Below, in pieces: positions 13,000 through 24,479 of a stretch of DNA of 64,000 nucleotides (the first letter of the stretch is position 1; each line of letters begins with the position of its first letter). Under the pieces are notes generated by a model, which saw only the letters and a program-made list of their open reading frames with translations, was not told the origin of the DNA and searched no databases. The position numbers and the translations under genes are program-made. This DNA comes from Lithospermum erythrorhizon (taxonomy: Eukaryota > Streptophyta > Magnoliopsida > Boraginales > Boraginaceae). Location: assembly GCA_019722365.1 (NCBI GenBank), contig JADFUC010000693.1, positions 62,001 through 126,000 of the forward strand, written 5' to 3'.

Positions 13000-14460
13000 T
13001 ACTTGAGCTCAAATACTACAATTCTGACTATGGGGTTGAAAATATAATTTACTATCACTTTTTGGTTGATTTAGATAATGTGAATAACAACTTTCGATTA
13101 ATTTTGTTGAGCAACTGCAATTTTGAATTGTTGGAGTTAGTAGGAAATAATGTTAGAAGATGATTGATTAAAGTAACGTACTTAAAAATTTTAAAAATAA
13201 ATATTAAATAAATGTAATAGAAAAATAAATATCAAAATAGAGAAGTGTATCAAGGCAAAAGTGTTACAAAATATTATGAGCCCCGGCTTGTCAGAGTGCA
13301 GCCATCTGTTTCAAATATTTTTTAGCTAAATGATAATTTTCACACTGTAGAAAGCCATCAGTATTTGACAAATAAGGAGGTAAAATAGTCGTTAAATCCC
13401 ACTACTTCAAACCTTTATTTGGGTGTGTATACTGTTGACAAACGCCCCTCTTATTCGATTTCGCTTTTCAGCCAGTGACTTCTGCTTCCCACACGGTCTC
13501 CTGCGCGGGCCTTTAGGGGGCGTGGCGGCGCGAAAATTTCGACGATTCGGAATATTAATTCGAAATAGTTCGATTCGATATTCGATTCAGTTCATGCGTA
13601 AACTTAGAATATAAGGGTTAATATTCGTAGAGCGGTTCGAGCATGTTAGAAGCTCAAATACTTCGTCACCATAATACCAAAAGACCCCCCAAATAACCAT
13701 TAAACTGACCCCGAAAAGCAATAAACCATTAACGCAGCTACCCCTCCGCCGCACCTCAAAAGAAATCTCCGGCGAAGTCGTCCTTCACTCTCTCCACCTC
13801 CCGCTCCCTACAAAGTTCTCCTATCTTACAACTTCCAGATTGTTTGAAAAGGCCCAAAAGTAGTAAAACAACATGAAGATTAGAAATTAGAATGACATTC
13901 TTCCAGTTTCTTTGATGGGGATTTGAATTAGGTATTCAATTATTATTTTTGTTCAATTAGATATTTAAAATGTTTCAATTTGGAATTTTAATTAGGATTT
14001 TTGATTAATGTTCAATTGGTTTTCAATTTGGTTTGATTGTTTCAATTTTGTTCAATTATTTCAATTTAAGATTTTGATTGTTATTTTAATTAGGATTTGA
14101 TTAATTTATTTATTCAATTGATTAATTTATTTGCTGTTAATTTCTGATAATTGAGATGCTTTTAATTTATTAATCAATTAATTAATTAATTCATTTATTG
14201 ATTTATGTTTTTTATTTTTGTGATAATTGAGCTGTCTGTGATTTATTTCTCAGTTAATTACTTATTGATTAATTTATTTGATTTTAATTTGTGATAATAT
14301 TTCTGTCTTTAATTTCGATGGTTGCTTTCAACTTATGTTTGCTAAGTCTCACCACCAGTATCGCCAAGTGAAGTCTTGCCTCATACATAAATGTGAGTCT
14401 TGTATAGCCTACTTGTAATTGAGAGTTGCGACCAATTCTAACATGTGTGAAGTTATAACT
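13000..14460. other. No recognisable gene; leader-like then intron-like DNA before the HEN1 fragment
   Basis: From 13,740 to 13,850 the plus strand is C/T-rich and gene-leader-like (cctccgccgcacctc, tctccacctcccgctcc). From 13,900 to 14,330 it is T-rich, as in plant introns read on the plus strand. This fits a 5' leader and first intron attached to the HEN1-like fragment, or an unrelated promoter fused to it. The dsRNA-binding, La-like and FKBP-like parts of HEN1 are not visible here. Confidence 0.35.
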
Positions 14461-14469
14461 CCTAAATGT

Positions 14470-15672
14470 GAGTCTTGTATGGGCCAGACTGCATGTTTTA
14501 ATCCGGATTTGCCTTCTGAAGAATTTCTTGTAGCATCAGCTGGAGAGTCTTCTACCATTTTTTCGTTGTATTTTAACGTCCTATCACAAGTTATTTGAGG
14601 TATATTATACACTTATGTATTCTCATTTTAAATCCATGTGGCCATTGTTCCTGTCCTGAATATAAGCCTTAATAATATCATTTATCTCTCATCTTTCATT
14701 ATCACTTCACACTTCTTTCCGTCATATAAAACAGGGGTTACAGACAGGTGTACTTTGACTCTGTTGCGAGTGTCTGCACCTTTGGAGGACCGAATGGAGC
14801 AGGCTTTATTCAGCCCACCTCTGTCAAAGCAGCGTGTTGAATATGCAGTGCAGCACATAAAAGAATCCTCTGCTATTTCATTGGTAGCTCCGAGTCTTCA
14901 TTTTTTCTTTAAAGATATCTTCATTTGTTATTACTAAAAGATAAATGTAAAATTGATTTTGCTTTTCAATCTTCTGGCAGGTTGACTTTGGTTGTGGCTC
15001 TGGAAGTTTGTTGGATTCTTTGTTAGACTATCCAACCACGTTAGAGAAAATTGTGGGTGTTGACATTTCACAAAAGAGTCTCACACGTGCTGCAAAGGTA
15101 TGAAGTAATAGTGTAGGGTCTTTGAGCTAAAAGTTCAAATGGGAACAGCAGGGGAGGGGATTGGAATTTGAATTACTCGTTTTTTTCTTTTCTGGTGATC
15201 TGTTGTGGGCCGATGACTAGATTGCTGCTTTAACCAAGTGTCTTGTCTTTTAACTAAACTTCTACACCAATAAGAACACGTATCATGGTTGAATTAAATG
15301 GCTGGTACCCTTATCAAGTTATAATTAGTTGCATAAGTAGGATTAATAGTATAATGTCTGTGCACTCTAGGAAATACATTATCTCTCTGTTAATATTCTC
15401 CAACTGCGTTTGATTCCCCAAATTCAATATTTTTTTTATATGAGTAACCTCATCCTTTGTACTTCTTTCCGAGTAGGGGATGTATGAACATCATATAAAT
15501 TTTTTACGTGAATATGATATTTCAACAGTAGGGAAGATTATTAATTTCTTGTCTACTTCTGAACTATGTGATATCTATCTTCTTTTGCCATTGCAGATGC
15601 GGCATTCAAAATTAAATGACAATGCAGCCGCAGAGCCTAGTTCTAAAACCAAATATGCTGTTCTTTATGATG
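14470..15672 (+). pseudogene. HEN1: Truncated HEN1-like small-RNA 2'-O-methyltransferase
   Basis: HEN1 methylates the 3'-terminal ribose of plant miRNA and siRNA duplexes. Four HEN1-like exons are readable: about 14,479-14,585 (GQTACFNPDLPSEEF, end of the FKBP-like region), about 14,735-14,883 (LEDRMEQALFSPPLSKQRVE), 14,981-15,097 (VDFGCGSGSLLDSLLDYP, the SAM-binding motif I, then IVGVDIS) and 15,597-15,672 (HSKLNDNAAAEPSSK, then AVLYDG). Introns have GT-AG borders. The first exon runs into an in-frame TGA with no clear donor. Everything after AVLYDG is absent to at least 17.5 kb, including the metal-binding catalytic segment. The N-terminal RNA-binding domains are also missing. It cannot encode an active enzyme. 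A small transcript from it is conceivable but there is no evidence of one. Confidence 0.85.
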
Positions 15673-16040
15673 GTTAATCTTGATGTATGTTGAGCATCTG
15701 CTGTTTAGACATGCATGTATGTGGGTGTTTGCCCTCCTCATTGTGAGAATTACTACCCTTTCCTCATTTGTTGAAATGTGTAGAAGTTAAAAAAATTATC
15801 CTAGACAATTCTTATATTATGTGTTCTTGATTTTTGTTGTAATTCAGTTGTTTGATAGTTGTAGAACCTGCTCTCCTAAGCATGTATTAAGCCATCCCTT
15901 TCCTTATATATGCTGTGAGCAGTTCAGATAACTACCAGTGACTATTAGTGTATTTAACCTCAGCTGCTGAATAAATTAATGCTCTTTTATGTATGTTGGT
16001 AGCTTATATTAGCAACATAATTGTATCTTATTGAATTATT
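15673..16040. other. No gene recognised
   Basis: Non-coding sequence downstream of the last HEN1-like exon. The next expected HEN1 exon was searched for by eye on the plus strand and not found. Confidence 0.5.
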
Positions 16041-16192
16041 CTGAGTATGTATCTGCTTGTGATTGTCGGTGTTGTCCGAGTAGTATCTGATTCTGAGTAT
16101 GTAACTGATTCTGAGTAGTATCCGATTCTTTGGTATTGTCGATAGTGTCCGAGTTGTATCCGATTCTGAGTAGTATCTGATTCTTTGGTATT
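16041..16192. repeat. Minisatellite of about 65 bp units
   Basis: About two and a half degenerate copies of a unit containing gattctgagtagtatctgat, tctttggtattgtcg and tgttgtccgag. Shorter internal repeats of gattctgagta also occur. Non-coding. Confidence 0.75.
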
Positions 16193-16989
16193 GTTTTCCC
16201 GCATGTGATGCGATATGATCTCAGCGGCCTCAGGTGTATGTATATTTACTGATATGATGGTATCTTAAGCTATGTAGAAAACTTTAGATACCGTCCCTCT
16301 TGAATAATGAATATGGAGCTTTGGTTCACAGGCGGCGGTACCACGTTATTCTTTTAAACAGGAAGTAGTATCCCGGTAATATGTGCAGTTAAGTGAAAGT
16401 TCGTTGTGTCTCAGGATTGAATTTTCCTTGAGATCTTGTTTATAATACTCGTGCACGATAATTGCTTGTTTTCCTACATGATTACCTTGGAAGCGCTAGA
16501 GATTAGGTTTCATTATGAAATTTACGTCACGGCTTACTACGTATGGCCGATGTTTATTTATATCCAGTACGACTTGAGTATTTGTCACTTATAGAGGCGA
16601 TGATGATGATGATGGTAGTAGTAGTGAAGGAGTATGATTGAAGGCTAAACTCTTTAGAGATTGCATATGTTGGATGGTATATGAAGATATATAGAAAATA
16701 AAGAACATGTTATTACTGTGATTATCGATGATAGAAGACATAATTGAAGATACCTACAACTTTGCTTAGTTTAGCAATTATGGGAGGTATTTTTTATATT
16801 TGCAACATACACAACTTTGGTTATTTTTTATTCAGTTATTGAATTTTCAATAATAATGTTTGACATCTTATGAATTATATCTTTATTGGATTATTTGAAT
16901 AGGATTAATTATAATTTTATCAATATATTTTCTCGTTATTTATTCATATGCTTGATAAAATGTTTCTTACAATTTCATAATAATGATAA

Positions 16990-17350
16990 TTATTAATCAT
17001 AATAATAGCGAAGTGTTATTTAATAATGAAATGACGTGTTACATAAGGTAAAGTAAATATACTCTTAGTGAAAGTGATGCCCAAAGATATTTAAAAATGT
17101 TACTAATAATAAAAGTGATACATAAAGAATAGTGTTACTTAAAAGAAATTTAGAATATCAGGAAACTAATAGTAAAATAGTGTTACTTAAACAAATTTGG
17201 ACATATCCCCAAAAGTGTTACTAATTGTAAAATAGCCTTCAAATAGTGTTGCCAAAAAATTGAATATACGAAAGTGTTCTTACAAGAGTAAAAATGTGTT
17301 CTTAACAGAGTGTATAACAAACTTCAAAAAGTGTTCTGAAATTTCTACAA
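16990..17350. repeat. GTGTTAC-rich tract, possible right subterminal region
   Basis: At least eight variants of agtgttact occur within about 300 bp (for example near 17,033, 17,095, 17,130, 17,183 and 17,214). The core GTTAC is the reverse complement of the GTAAC core at 12,331-12,690, so the two tracts bracket the HEN1 fragment in opposite orientation. This fits the two subterminal regions of one transposon, but no terminal inverted repeat could be placed. Confidence 0.4.
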
Positions 17351-20300
17351 AGTGATCGTAAGATGTTTTTATAGAGCAGCGTATTAAGTGTTGAGATTGA
17401 TCAAAGTGATCACACAGAGCGTAAGTGCAGCGGTATCGCGAAGTGTTACGCATGGGGTACATAGTAGCAGTTTAGATCGTTTATGTCTCGCTTATGGGTA
17501 TTCTGCAAAGTCATTTTACATTAGTCTGAGAGTGTCAAAAATATGTTCTAAACTTTAATAATCAACCAAAGCATATCTTACTTAATTAGTAAGACGGATG
17601 GAGTATAGAGATGTGAGGTGTATGGGTATGATATAATATCATGTAATAAGACTTAAGAGGTGTGAGGTATCATTAAAAGTGTATATCATATAATAAAATG
17701 TGTTATTATTTAATTATGAAAGAATGACATGTAATAAGAGTTGTCATTATTTAGTTAGAAATTGCTAATAAGGGATGACTCACCAAACTCTCCTTGTAAG
17801 AGGTGCGTGGCTATTAGGCCAATCGCGTAGTGTCAGGTGGCGTTGCTACTCTGCTGTCAGTGGCGGCTCTTAAATAACACCGACTTTTTACCCAGCGGCC
17901 CGTGAGTCATTCAGTGTCAGGTGAAATTTCTATAAAATATCAACTCCCGACCATTACCCGCCCATATTTTTCATTTTCTTTTATTTATTTTATATATATA
18001 ATTATTAAATTTATCTGATAAATAATATTATAATTTTTAAAATATATTTTTAATAATTTTAATATTTTAATTTTTTAAAATATTTTAATAATTTTTTAAT
18101 TTTATATATTTAAAAGTATATTTTAATAAGTATATATATATTTATTTTTAATTTAAAAAATTCCATATTTTAATACAATAAATAATATTATAATTTTTTG
18201 AAAATAACCTGATATCATTCAAATCAACAGACTTGAATCTCACGTACATAATAAAAACGAGCATACATAAAATTATTGAAAAGCAATATAATAATGTATG
18301 ATAAAACGTAGTTTTGTGAGGCATAGTTGTTTAGGAGCATGGTGGTTGATCGTTGAATGAGTTCGTTTGAGGAGGGAGCATAGTTGTTTCCGGAGCAGTG
18401 GATAACCATCTGGCGTATAAGGGGATATTATCTGAATTAGTGCATGCCAAAATTTGGTGGCGTCGTATATTACGTGACCCAAAGAAAATTGGGTTTAGAT
18501 CCCACAGATGTTTTAGAGACCTACGGATGTTAAATATTTGTATTTGGAGGTCGCATATTAGGATCGATGATAAGTTTAGGAAAGTTGTAATTTGCAAAAA
18601 AAAAAAAAAACTATAGTTTTTGTGAAGGATGTGATTTCTTGAAAATCGGAAGAAAGAAGTAATTAAAAAGAAAGAATATAAAGGTTGTAAAAAACTTGGT
18701 TTTTTATCCAAATAACCTGAGCACAGGCTCATTTATAGAGAACAAAAAATAAAAAATAGTGGTATAATTTTTTTTTATATTGTTGCTTAACTATTGTGTA
18801 AAAAGCTTGATTTAAAAATGGGGTGAAAAAAATTATAAATTACATGGCGCCAGCGTCAGAGGCAGTTCTTGCGGCAAAGCCGGGCCTCTTGACTTTCAGG
18901 CAGCGTGGCGGTATTTGGTAAACTCCTTTTTTAATTTCCATTGGGGCCCACATTTGGATCTTAAATTGGAGATAGTCAGGATGGAATTTTTGCTTCCCCG
19001 ATCACAGTGTAGATTTGTATTCAGTGGGTCTCTGCTGTGAAATGATCACTCTTGTACTTAGTGTCTCGCATTGCATGGGTAGAGGTATGACATGTTGTAC
19101 TTGGTGTCAAACATTGAAAAATATAATAAGAAATGTGAATAAAATAATGCCTTTTATATATAGAGGTTAGAGGGGAATAACGGTAATTTCAATCCCAAAT
19201 GATGACTGACCAAATTTTAGAGGGGCAAAGTGGTAATTTCAACTCCAAATGGATATGAAGCTGATCAAATGGAAACATTCTCTTTTTATATATAAGTTAA
19301 TACAGGTATTAATTAAATCATTTTTTGTTTAACCATAATATTGTAACATATAAGTATGTATGTAATATTAAATCATTTTTGTTCAAAATTTAAAATTTAC
19401 TAACTTTGATCATATATTAACCTTATTTAAATATTGCATTTTCAATGCCTAGTATTTTCATCTACAAATATGTAGATGTGTAAGTATTTAATTGTGTGAG
19501 ATATTTTGATAAAGCTTGAAGTCGATTTGATTGAATTTTGTTTCAAGAATGAATTGTTACTTGTTTCAAAAATACATATCAATCAAATTAAAATAGAGGA
19601 GTAACAATTTTAGTTTAGGGGTGGTTTGAATTGTATATGCATATAAGCTTGATCTATTCATGTGGTCTGTTTGGATCGAGTAAATTTAGGTGATGGTAAA
19701 ATTTAAAAAATAATGATTTAATGTAGATGGGAATAGTTGAAATAAATCGATATGAATGCTTTAAAATGTTATTGGGATATTATTTTATTAGTCAAAGTAA
19801 ACTCATATAAAATATAATTAAGAATAACATTCACCTATATTACTGAAAATTAATGAAAAATAAATGAATCTAAATAACTCATTTAACAAAGTAAATATGA
19901 CAAACGAAGTGAAACGAACCATTCATGGTCTCTTTGATTGAAGGTAATAATCGTGTTGAGTTTAGTTAGAATCTCAAATGAACTCCACAAAAATGATTTT
20001 AGAGGACCTTGAAAGTACTTTGAAATGAACTCCACAAAAATGGTTTTCAAAAGAGGAATACTTTCCGCACTAATGAAAATATCTCCTACACTAAAAAATA
20101 ATGTGTATGGACTATTTAACCATTAATATAAATAGTTAGAATCAATAATAATTTTTTCATTACTGAACACTTCATCATAGCTACAAATTATTTTCTCTAC
20201 ACAAAAAACTAAAAAGGATTTTCTTGAACTAGTTTGACATCTTTCAAACCATGTTTAATATTTTTGTGTCAAGACATCATGAACAAACGTTTACAAGAAG

Positions 20301-21120
20301 AATTTAATGACTACAATGGATTAACACAAGAAGAAGTAAAGATTGGTTTTGTCAATTTGGTATCAATAAACTACAAAAAGGTCACATGGACAATAAAACA
20401 AACAAGAAAAGACAATAGAATTAATCCAAGAAATTTAACTCCAACAAGAAAAGAAACATGCCCATGAACCAAAAAGCTCTTATCTTTCAAAATTAAGATT
20501 TGTAGATGATGGCACTGATGCACTGGTTACTCCTGATCCCAAAAATGCATTGCCCACAAATTCCAATCCATCTACATTATTGACAATCAAGGTTTGAAGA
20601 GTCGTTCCTTTATATCCATTATTAAGAAATAGCTATCGCAAACATGGAGGTGGTTCAAGAGTGTCCATTGCGTACACTTTATCGTGGTCCATTGAATTGT
20701 TGAATATGAATTCAAGTCACACTTCTTATTTTTCCTCCTTTTCATTCTCTCACAATTTGATCAAAAGATGAACCTAGTTGGTGATTTTTTAAAATGACAA
20801 AAACACCCTAACAGAAAGGGACTGGTGAGTAAATAACTTTTTTCTCACTGCACGATTTTGTATACTTTTATAAAGTAATCAAACTAAAGATATTTAGCAT
20901 ACCAGACATGTTCTTGCAAATAATTGTATTTGATTAAATTATGATGTTATTTGTTTATATGTTCTTTATAACTTATTTATTTGTTTTTATATTTTTATAA
21001 GTGAATTGAAAACAAGATTGTTTTGGAAAAGTAAGTCGTGTTTAATTCCCAAAATTTACTTTTACTTAGATTGTCGTTTTTCATTAAATATTATTTATTT
21101 TGTCAAAACAAGAAGTTCGT
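17350..21120. other. Long gene-poor stretch
   Basis: No gene is recognised. From 17,960 to 18,200 it is almost pure A/T. Near 18,300-18,400 the phrase gcatagttgttt occurs twice. At 20,234-20,467 there is a 77-codon ORF (plus) of unusual Lys/Asn-rich composition, followed by FVDDGTDALVTPDPKN in another frame at about 20,500. I do not recognise either, and they may be remnants of one degraded gene. Confidence 0.4.
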
Positions 21121-21129
21121 TTAGATCGA

Positions 21130-22470
21130 GCTAAATAGCGAGATGATGTCCTTGGGAGGCATTATGTATGTGGAGGTGTTTTGAGAGACTCAAAAGGTGC
21201 TACACCTCACATTTGAAATTGTCTATGATAAAATTAAAAATAAAATTCTTAGTTGGAAAGCTAAAATGCTTAATTTTGCGGGGAGAACCATCCTTATCAA
21301 ATCGGTCCTTCAATCTAATCTTGTATATTTTATGGGTATTTATAAATTTCCTCTCTCCACCCTAAATGAAATTGATAAGATTCTTTCTAATTTTCTTTGG
21401 GAGGAACTCATAAAAATAACATCCATTGGATCAATTGGGAGTTTTTAAGTCTTAATAAAGAGGATGGAAGGCTTGGGTTTAAACACTTGCACCACTTTAA
21501 TCTAATTCTCCTGGCCAGAAATGGATGGAGACTTGTCCAAAACCCGAATTCTCCTATGAATACTCTTTTTAAATCTAAATACTATCCCAATTCTTCCCCT
21601 CTTTTTGTAAAAAAAAAAAACAGAAGTAATAAAAATAATCATTTATGGACCTGGAGAATTTGTTCAAATTAAATCTTCCATGATATGGAAAATTGGCACA
21701 GGACAGAACATCAATATTTGGGACGACCAATGGATTCCTGAGGTGAACCCAAGCAGTATCTTACCGTTCTGCAATCCGAATGCCACCCCATATCCTCAAA
21801 AAGTCTCTGATCTTCTTCATAATGGCCTCCATTGGAAATCCATTATTCTCAGAAGACTTTTCCCCCCGAATATTGTTGATAAAATTTTAGAAATCAAACC
21901 CTCGGGGAATATTGACGAAGCTTATTGGCCCAAAGACACGTTCTCAACCAAAGACATTTACAATTTCATTAACAAAAATGCTCCTCATAAAGTAAAAAAG
22001 CCCACCAATCACAAAAAATTTCCAAAAAAAATATGGAAAAAGCTCTGGAATCGACACTTCCCCACAAAATAAAAATCTTTCTATGGAGAATCCTTTTAAA
22101 TATGATCCCTAGTAAAAATCAAATCTAAAAAAAAAAACAAATAAAAACATTGACACAAAATGCATTTTTTGCACGAAAATGATTGAAACTACTAATCACC
22201 TCTTCCTCCATTGCCCTTTTGCAAAACATATTTGGAATTTTCACAATCCTCATTTTCATAAAAAAAAACCCAAAATAAACACATCACTAAGATCATTTGT
22301 TACATCATTAATTCCAAAAAAAACAATCTTAGTGTGCAAATATTTAGTAGTGTTCTCTGGACAATCTATACTATATATAATATTAATACGAAAGGGGTGT
22401 ATTGGCGGTTCTGAAGTGAAGCCAGAATTAATGTATTTCATATTTTATCCTTTTGATAAATATTTTTTAT
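21130..22470 (+). mobile_element. 5'-truncated LINE (L1-type non-LTR retrotransposon), dead
   Basis: Three frames carry the C-terminal part of a plant LINE ORF2. First comes the end of the reverse transcriptase (ILSWKAKMLNFAGRTILIKS, then SNFLWEE) at 21,197-21,410. After a frameshift, GRLGFKHLHHFNLILLARNG and WRLVQNPNSP follow at 21,400-21,640, then WKIGTGQNINIWDDQWIP at 21,680-22,070. Last is the zf-RVT region (KMIETTNHLFLHCPFAKHIW) at 22,170-22,250. The endonuclease, the RT catalytic core and ORF1 are missing. At least three frame changes separate the parts. 5' truncation is usual for LINEs. The copy ends against CACTA-derived DNA at about 22,450-22,490. Confidence 0.88.
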
Positions 22471-22489
22471 TTAATTTTCATAATGTCTT

Positions 22490-24200
22490 AGCCGTGGTGT
22501 AGCCGTGCAATAAGATAAATGGCGGGCAAGGATTGGCGTGGAAGTCGTTGATTGGGCGAACATCGTATGATACATATAGTAGGTGGGAAGAGGTGAAAAG
22601 CAAGGCGAGATATACTTGAAACCACTGGGAGGCAGCGTTTAGAAATGGTTGTACGATTCTGATGATTACCCGATGGATATCTTGAGAACATTGCCGAGAT
22701 GTCTTGAGGGGAATGTGAATAACCGGGTGAAAAGTCACGACGTGCATATCGTTGTGCGAAGTACTTCAGTTGGACTCATGGCGTCTGGAAGATGACATAT
22801 ATGGAAGCCAATTCTGAGTGGTCTTTTTTTTAAATTCATGACTCTTAATATGGAACATGTCTGACGAACACAGGCGTGGCATTGTTGAGGCAATTTACAA
22901 GATGGAGAGGTTATTTCCACTGCATTTTTCAATGTAATGGAAGCGGCGCCACCCGTCACGTTTTCCATATGAGCGTTCATGGAGGTCCGTCTTGATATAG
23001 ATGGATGTACCACTTTTGAGTCGTAGGTATTTCTTTCTTTGATGTTATAATATTTTATATATTAAATCATTTAATAATACATATATTATAAATGTTCTTA
23101 GTTTTTAGGAGGTTAAAAGAAAATGGTGAGACAAAGGCATGTGTTGAAGAATTGATATGTGAGGCGTATTTGAGTCGAAAGAGGTTTCCAACTTAGAGTA
23201 CATGTCTTCGAGGAAGGAATAGAAACTAGCAAATCGGCTAGGAGCGCGATGTACGAATCAACGGAAGACCAACCACGTTTGCCGTTGTTTTAGATTATCG
23301 AGGCGTGAAACCACGTTTGTGGTGAAAGCATGAATCTTTGGATGGAGGCGAAGAAATACGCGCGGTACAAATGCGTATATTCTTTCTGGCCTTTGAAGTC
23401 TGAAGCAATCTCAGTAAGTGTGTATTTAAAATTAAATTGATTATTTAGTACCACGATATAGTTGTTAACTAAATTTAATCATTTAACGTTTCCTCCTAGG
23501 TACTACCATGAATACGCTTGTGAGTTGGATCTGAGTCGACGGCGGAGCAAGAAATGTTGTCGCGACAACTTCCGGTGAATGGTTTACATGGCGTGTAGAT
23601 GATACGATTGAGCGAAATGCTGCTCTACATACAATTTCGCGAGGCCGCTCAAAAATCAAAAGGTCACAATTTTATAAATGCAGCGGGTACTCTTTTAACA
23701 TCGAGGCAGGCGATAATAATAGAACCCGACTTCTGGCAATGAGATTTGTGTCAAAGGTTCTTCTTGGATGAAAACGGTGTTGGCCCCACTATGGTGTGAT
23801 TGAGGAGATTTGGGAGTTGGCGATGCGGTACACCCGACAAGTTGTACTTTTGAAGTGTTTACGGTTTGATGCCGGTAAGGTGGATGCGAGGTGCATCCGA
23901 AGAATGGGATGGTCCCAGATCGAAGCCTTATGACGGAGGTTTTAAAGATGATCCGTTTATCCCTAGCATCCAGCGAGCACAAGTATATACTATCTTAGAT
24001 TGTAATCTCCCCGACGGGCATGGCGATTGGCAAATGTCATGATAACGAATGCTAGAAGCCGAGTTGATTGGACTCGTATGCGAGAATATTAGTTTGTCGC
24101 TTTGAATGCGAAGATGTCTTCGAAGGCAGCAACTTCCGCCCGTTCTTGTAGATCAAGCCATTGATGTTGACATTATTGAAAAGGGCTTTACGTAGTATTA
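22490..24200 (+). pseudogene. CACTA (En/Spm) TNP2-type transposase remnant
   Basis: Scattered plus-strand frames match the conserved order of plant TNP2 transposases: DDYPMDILRTLPRCL and KSHDVHIVV (22,650-22,760), IVEAIYKMERLFPL (about 22,878-22,920), a degraded mid-domain with YRWM (22,930-23,010), ENGETKACVEELICEAYLS (23,118-23,175), and HYGVIEEIWEL (about 23,790-23,825) near the C-terminus. The frame changes many times and stops are frequent, so no protein can be made. In the family TNP2 is the DDE-type transposase of CACTA elements. The N-terminal half is absent, and the LINE lies directly upstream. Confidence 0.75.
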
Positions 24201-24479
24201 CGAGACCCGATGCGTTGCGGGAAATAGCGTGCTTTCATTTCGAAATCTGGCGTCGAATTTACCGATGAGACGATGACTTCCGGAGAACTTAATTCTGACT
24301 TTTTTATGTAATAAATGACTATTATGTATTAAACTCGTATTAAAATGGTATGTATTGAGTATTTTGTGTTTGTTAATATCGATGTTGAGTTACTGTAAAA
24401 TGTGACACGATTTGTTCTATTACCGTATAACGTATATGCGGGGGTTTTGTTTTGCTTGCATCTTTTTTCTGAATCACTA

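Noticed and set aside
18331..18732. 133-codon minus-strand open frame (Ser/Phe/Leu-rich)
   Set aside because: No recognisable domain, it overlaps other frames of the same size on both strands, and includes a poly-A derived Phe run. Likely chance.
17776..18940. Possible inverted repeat between caccaaactctcctt and tttggtaaactcctt
   Set aside because: Similarity is short and interrupted; no credible target duplication.
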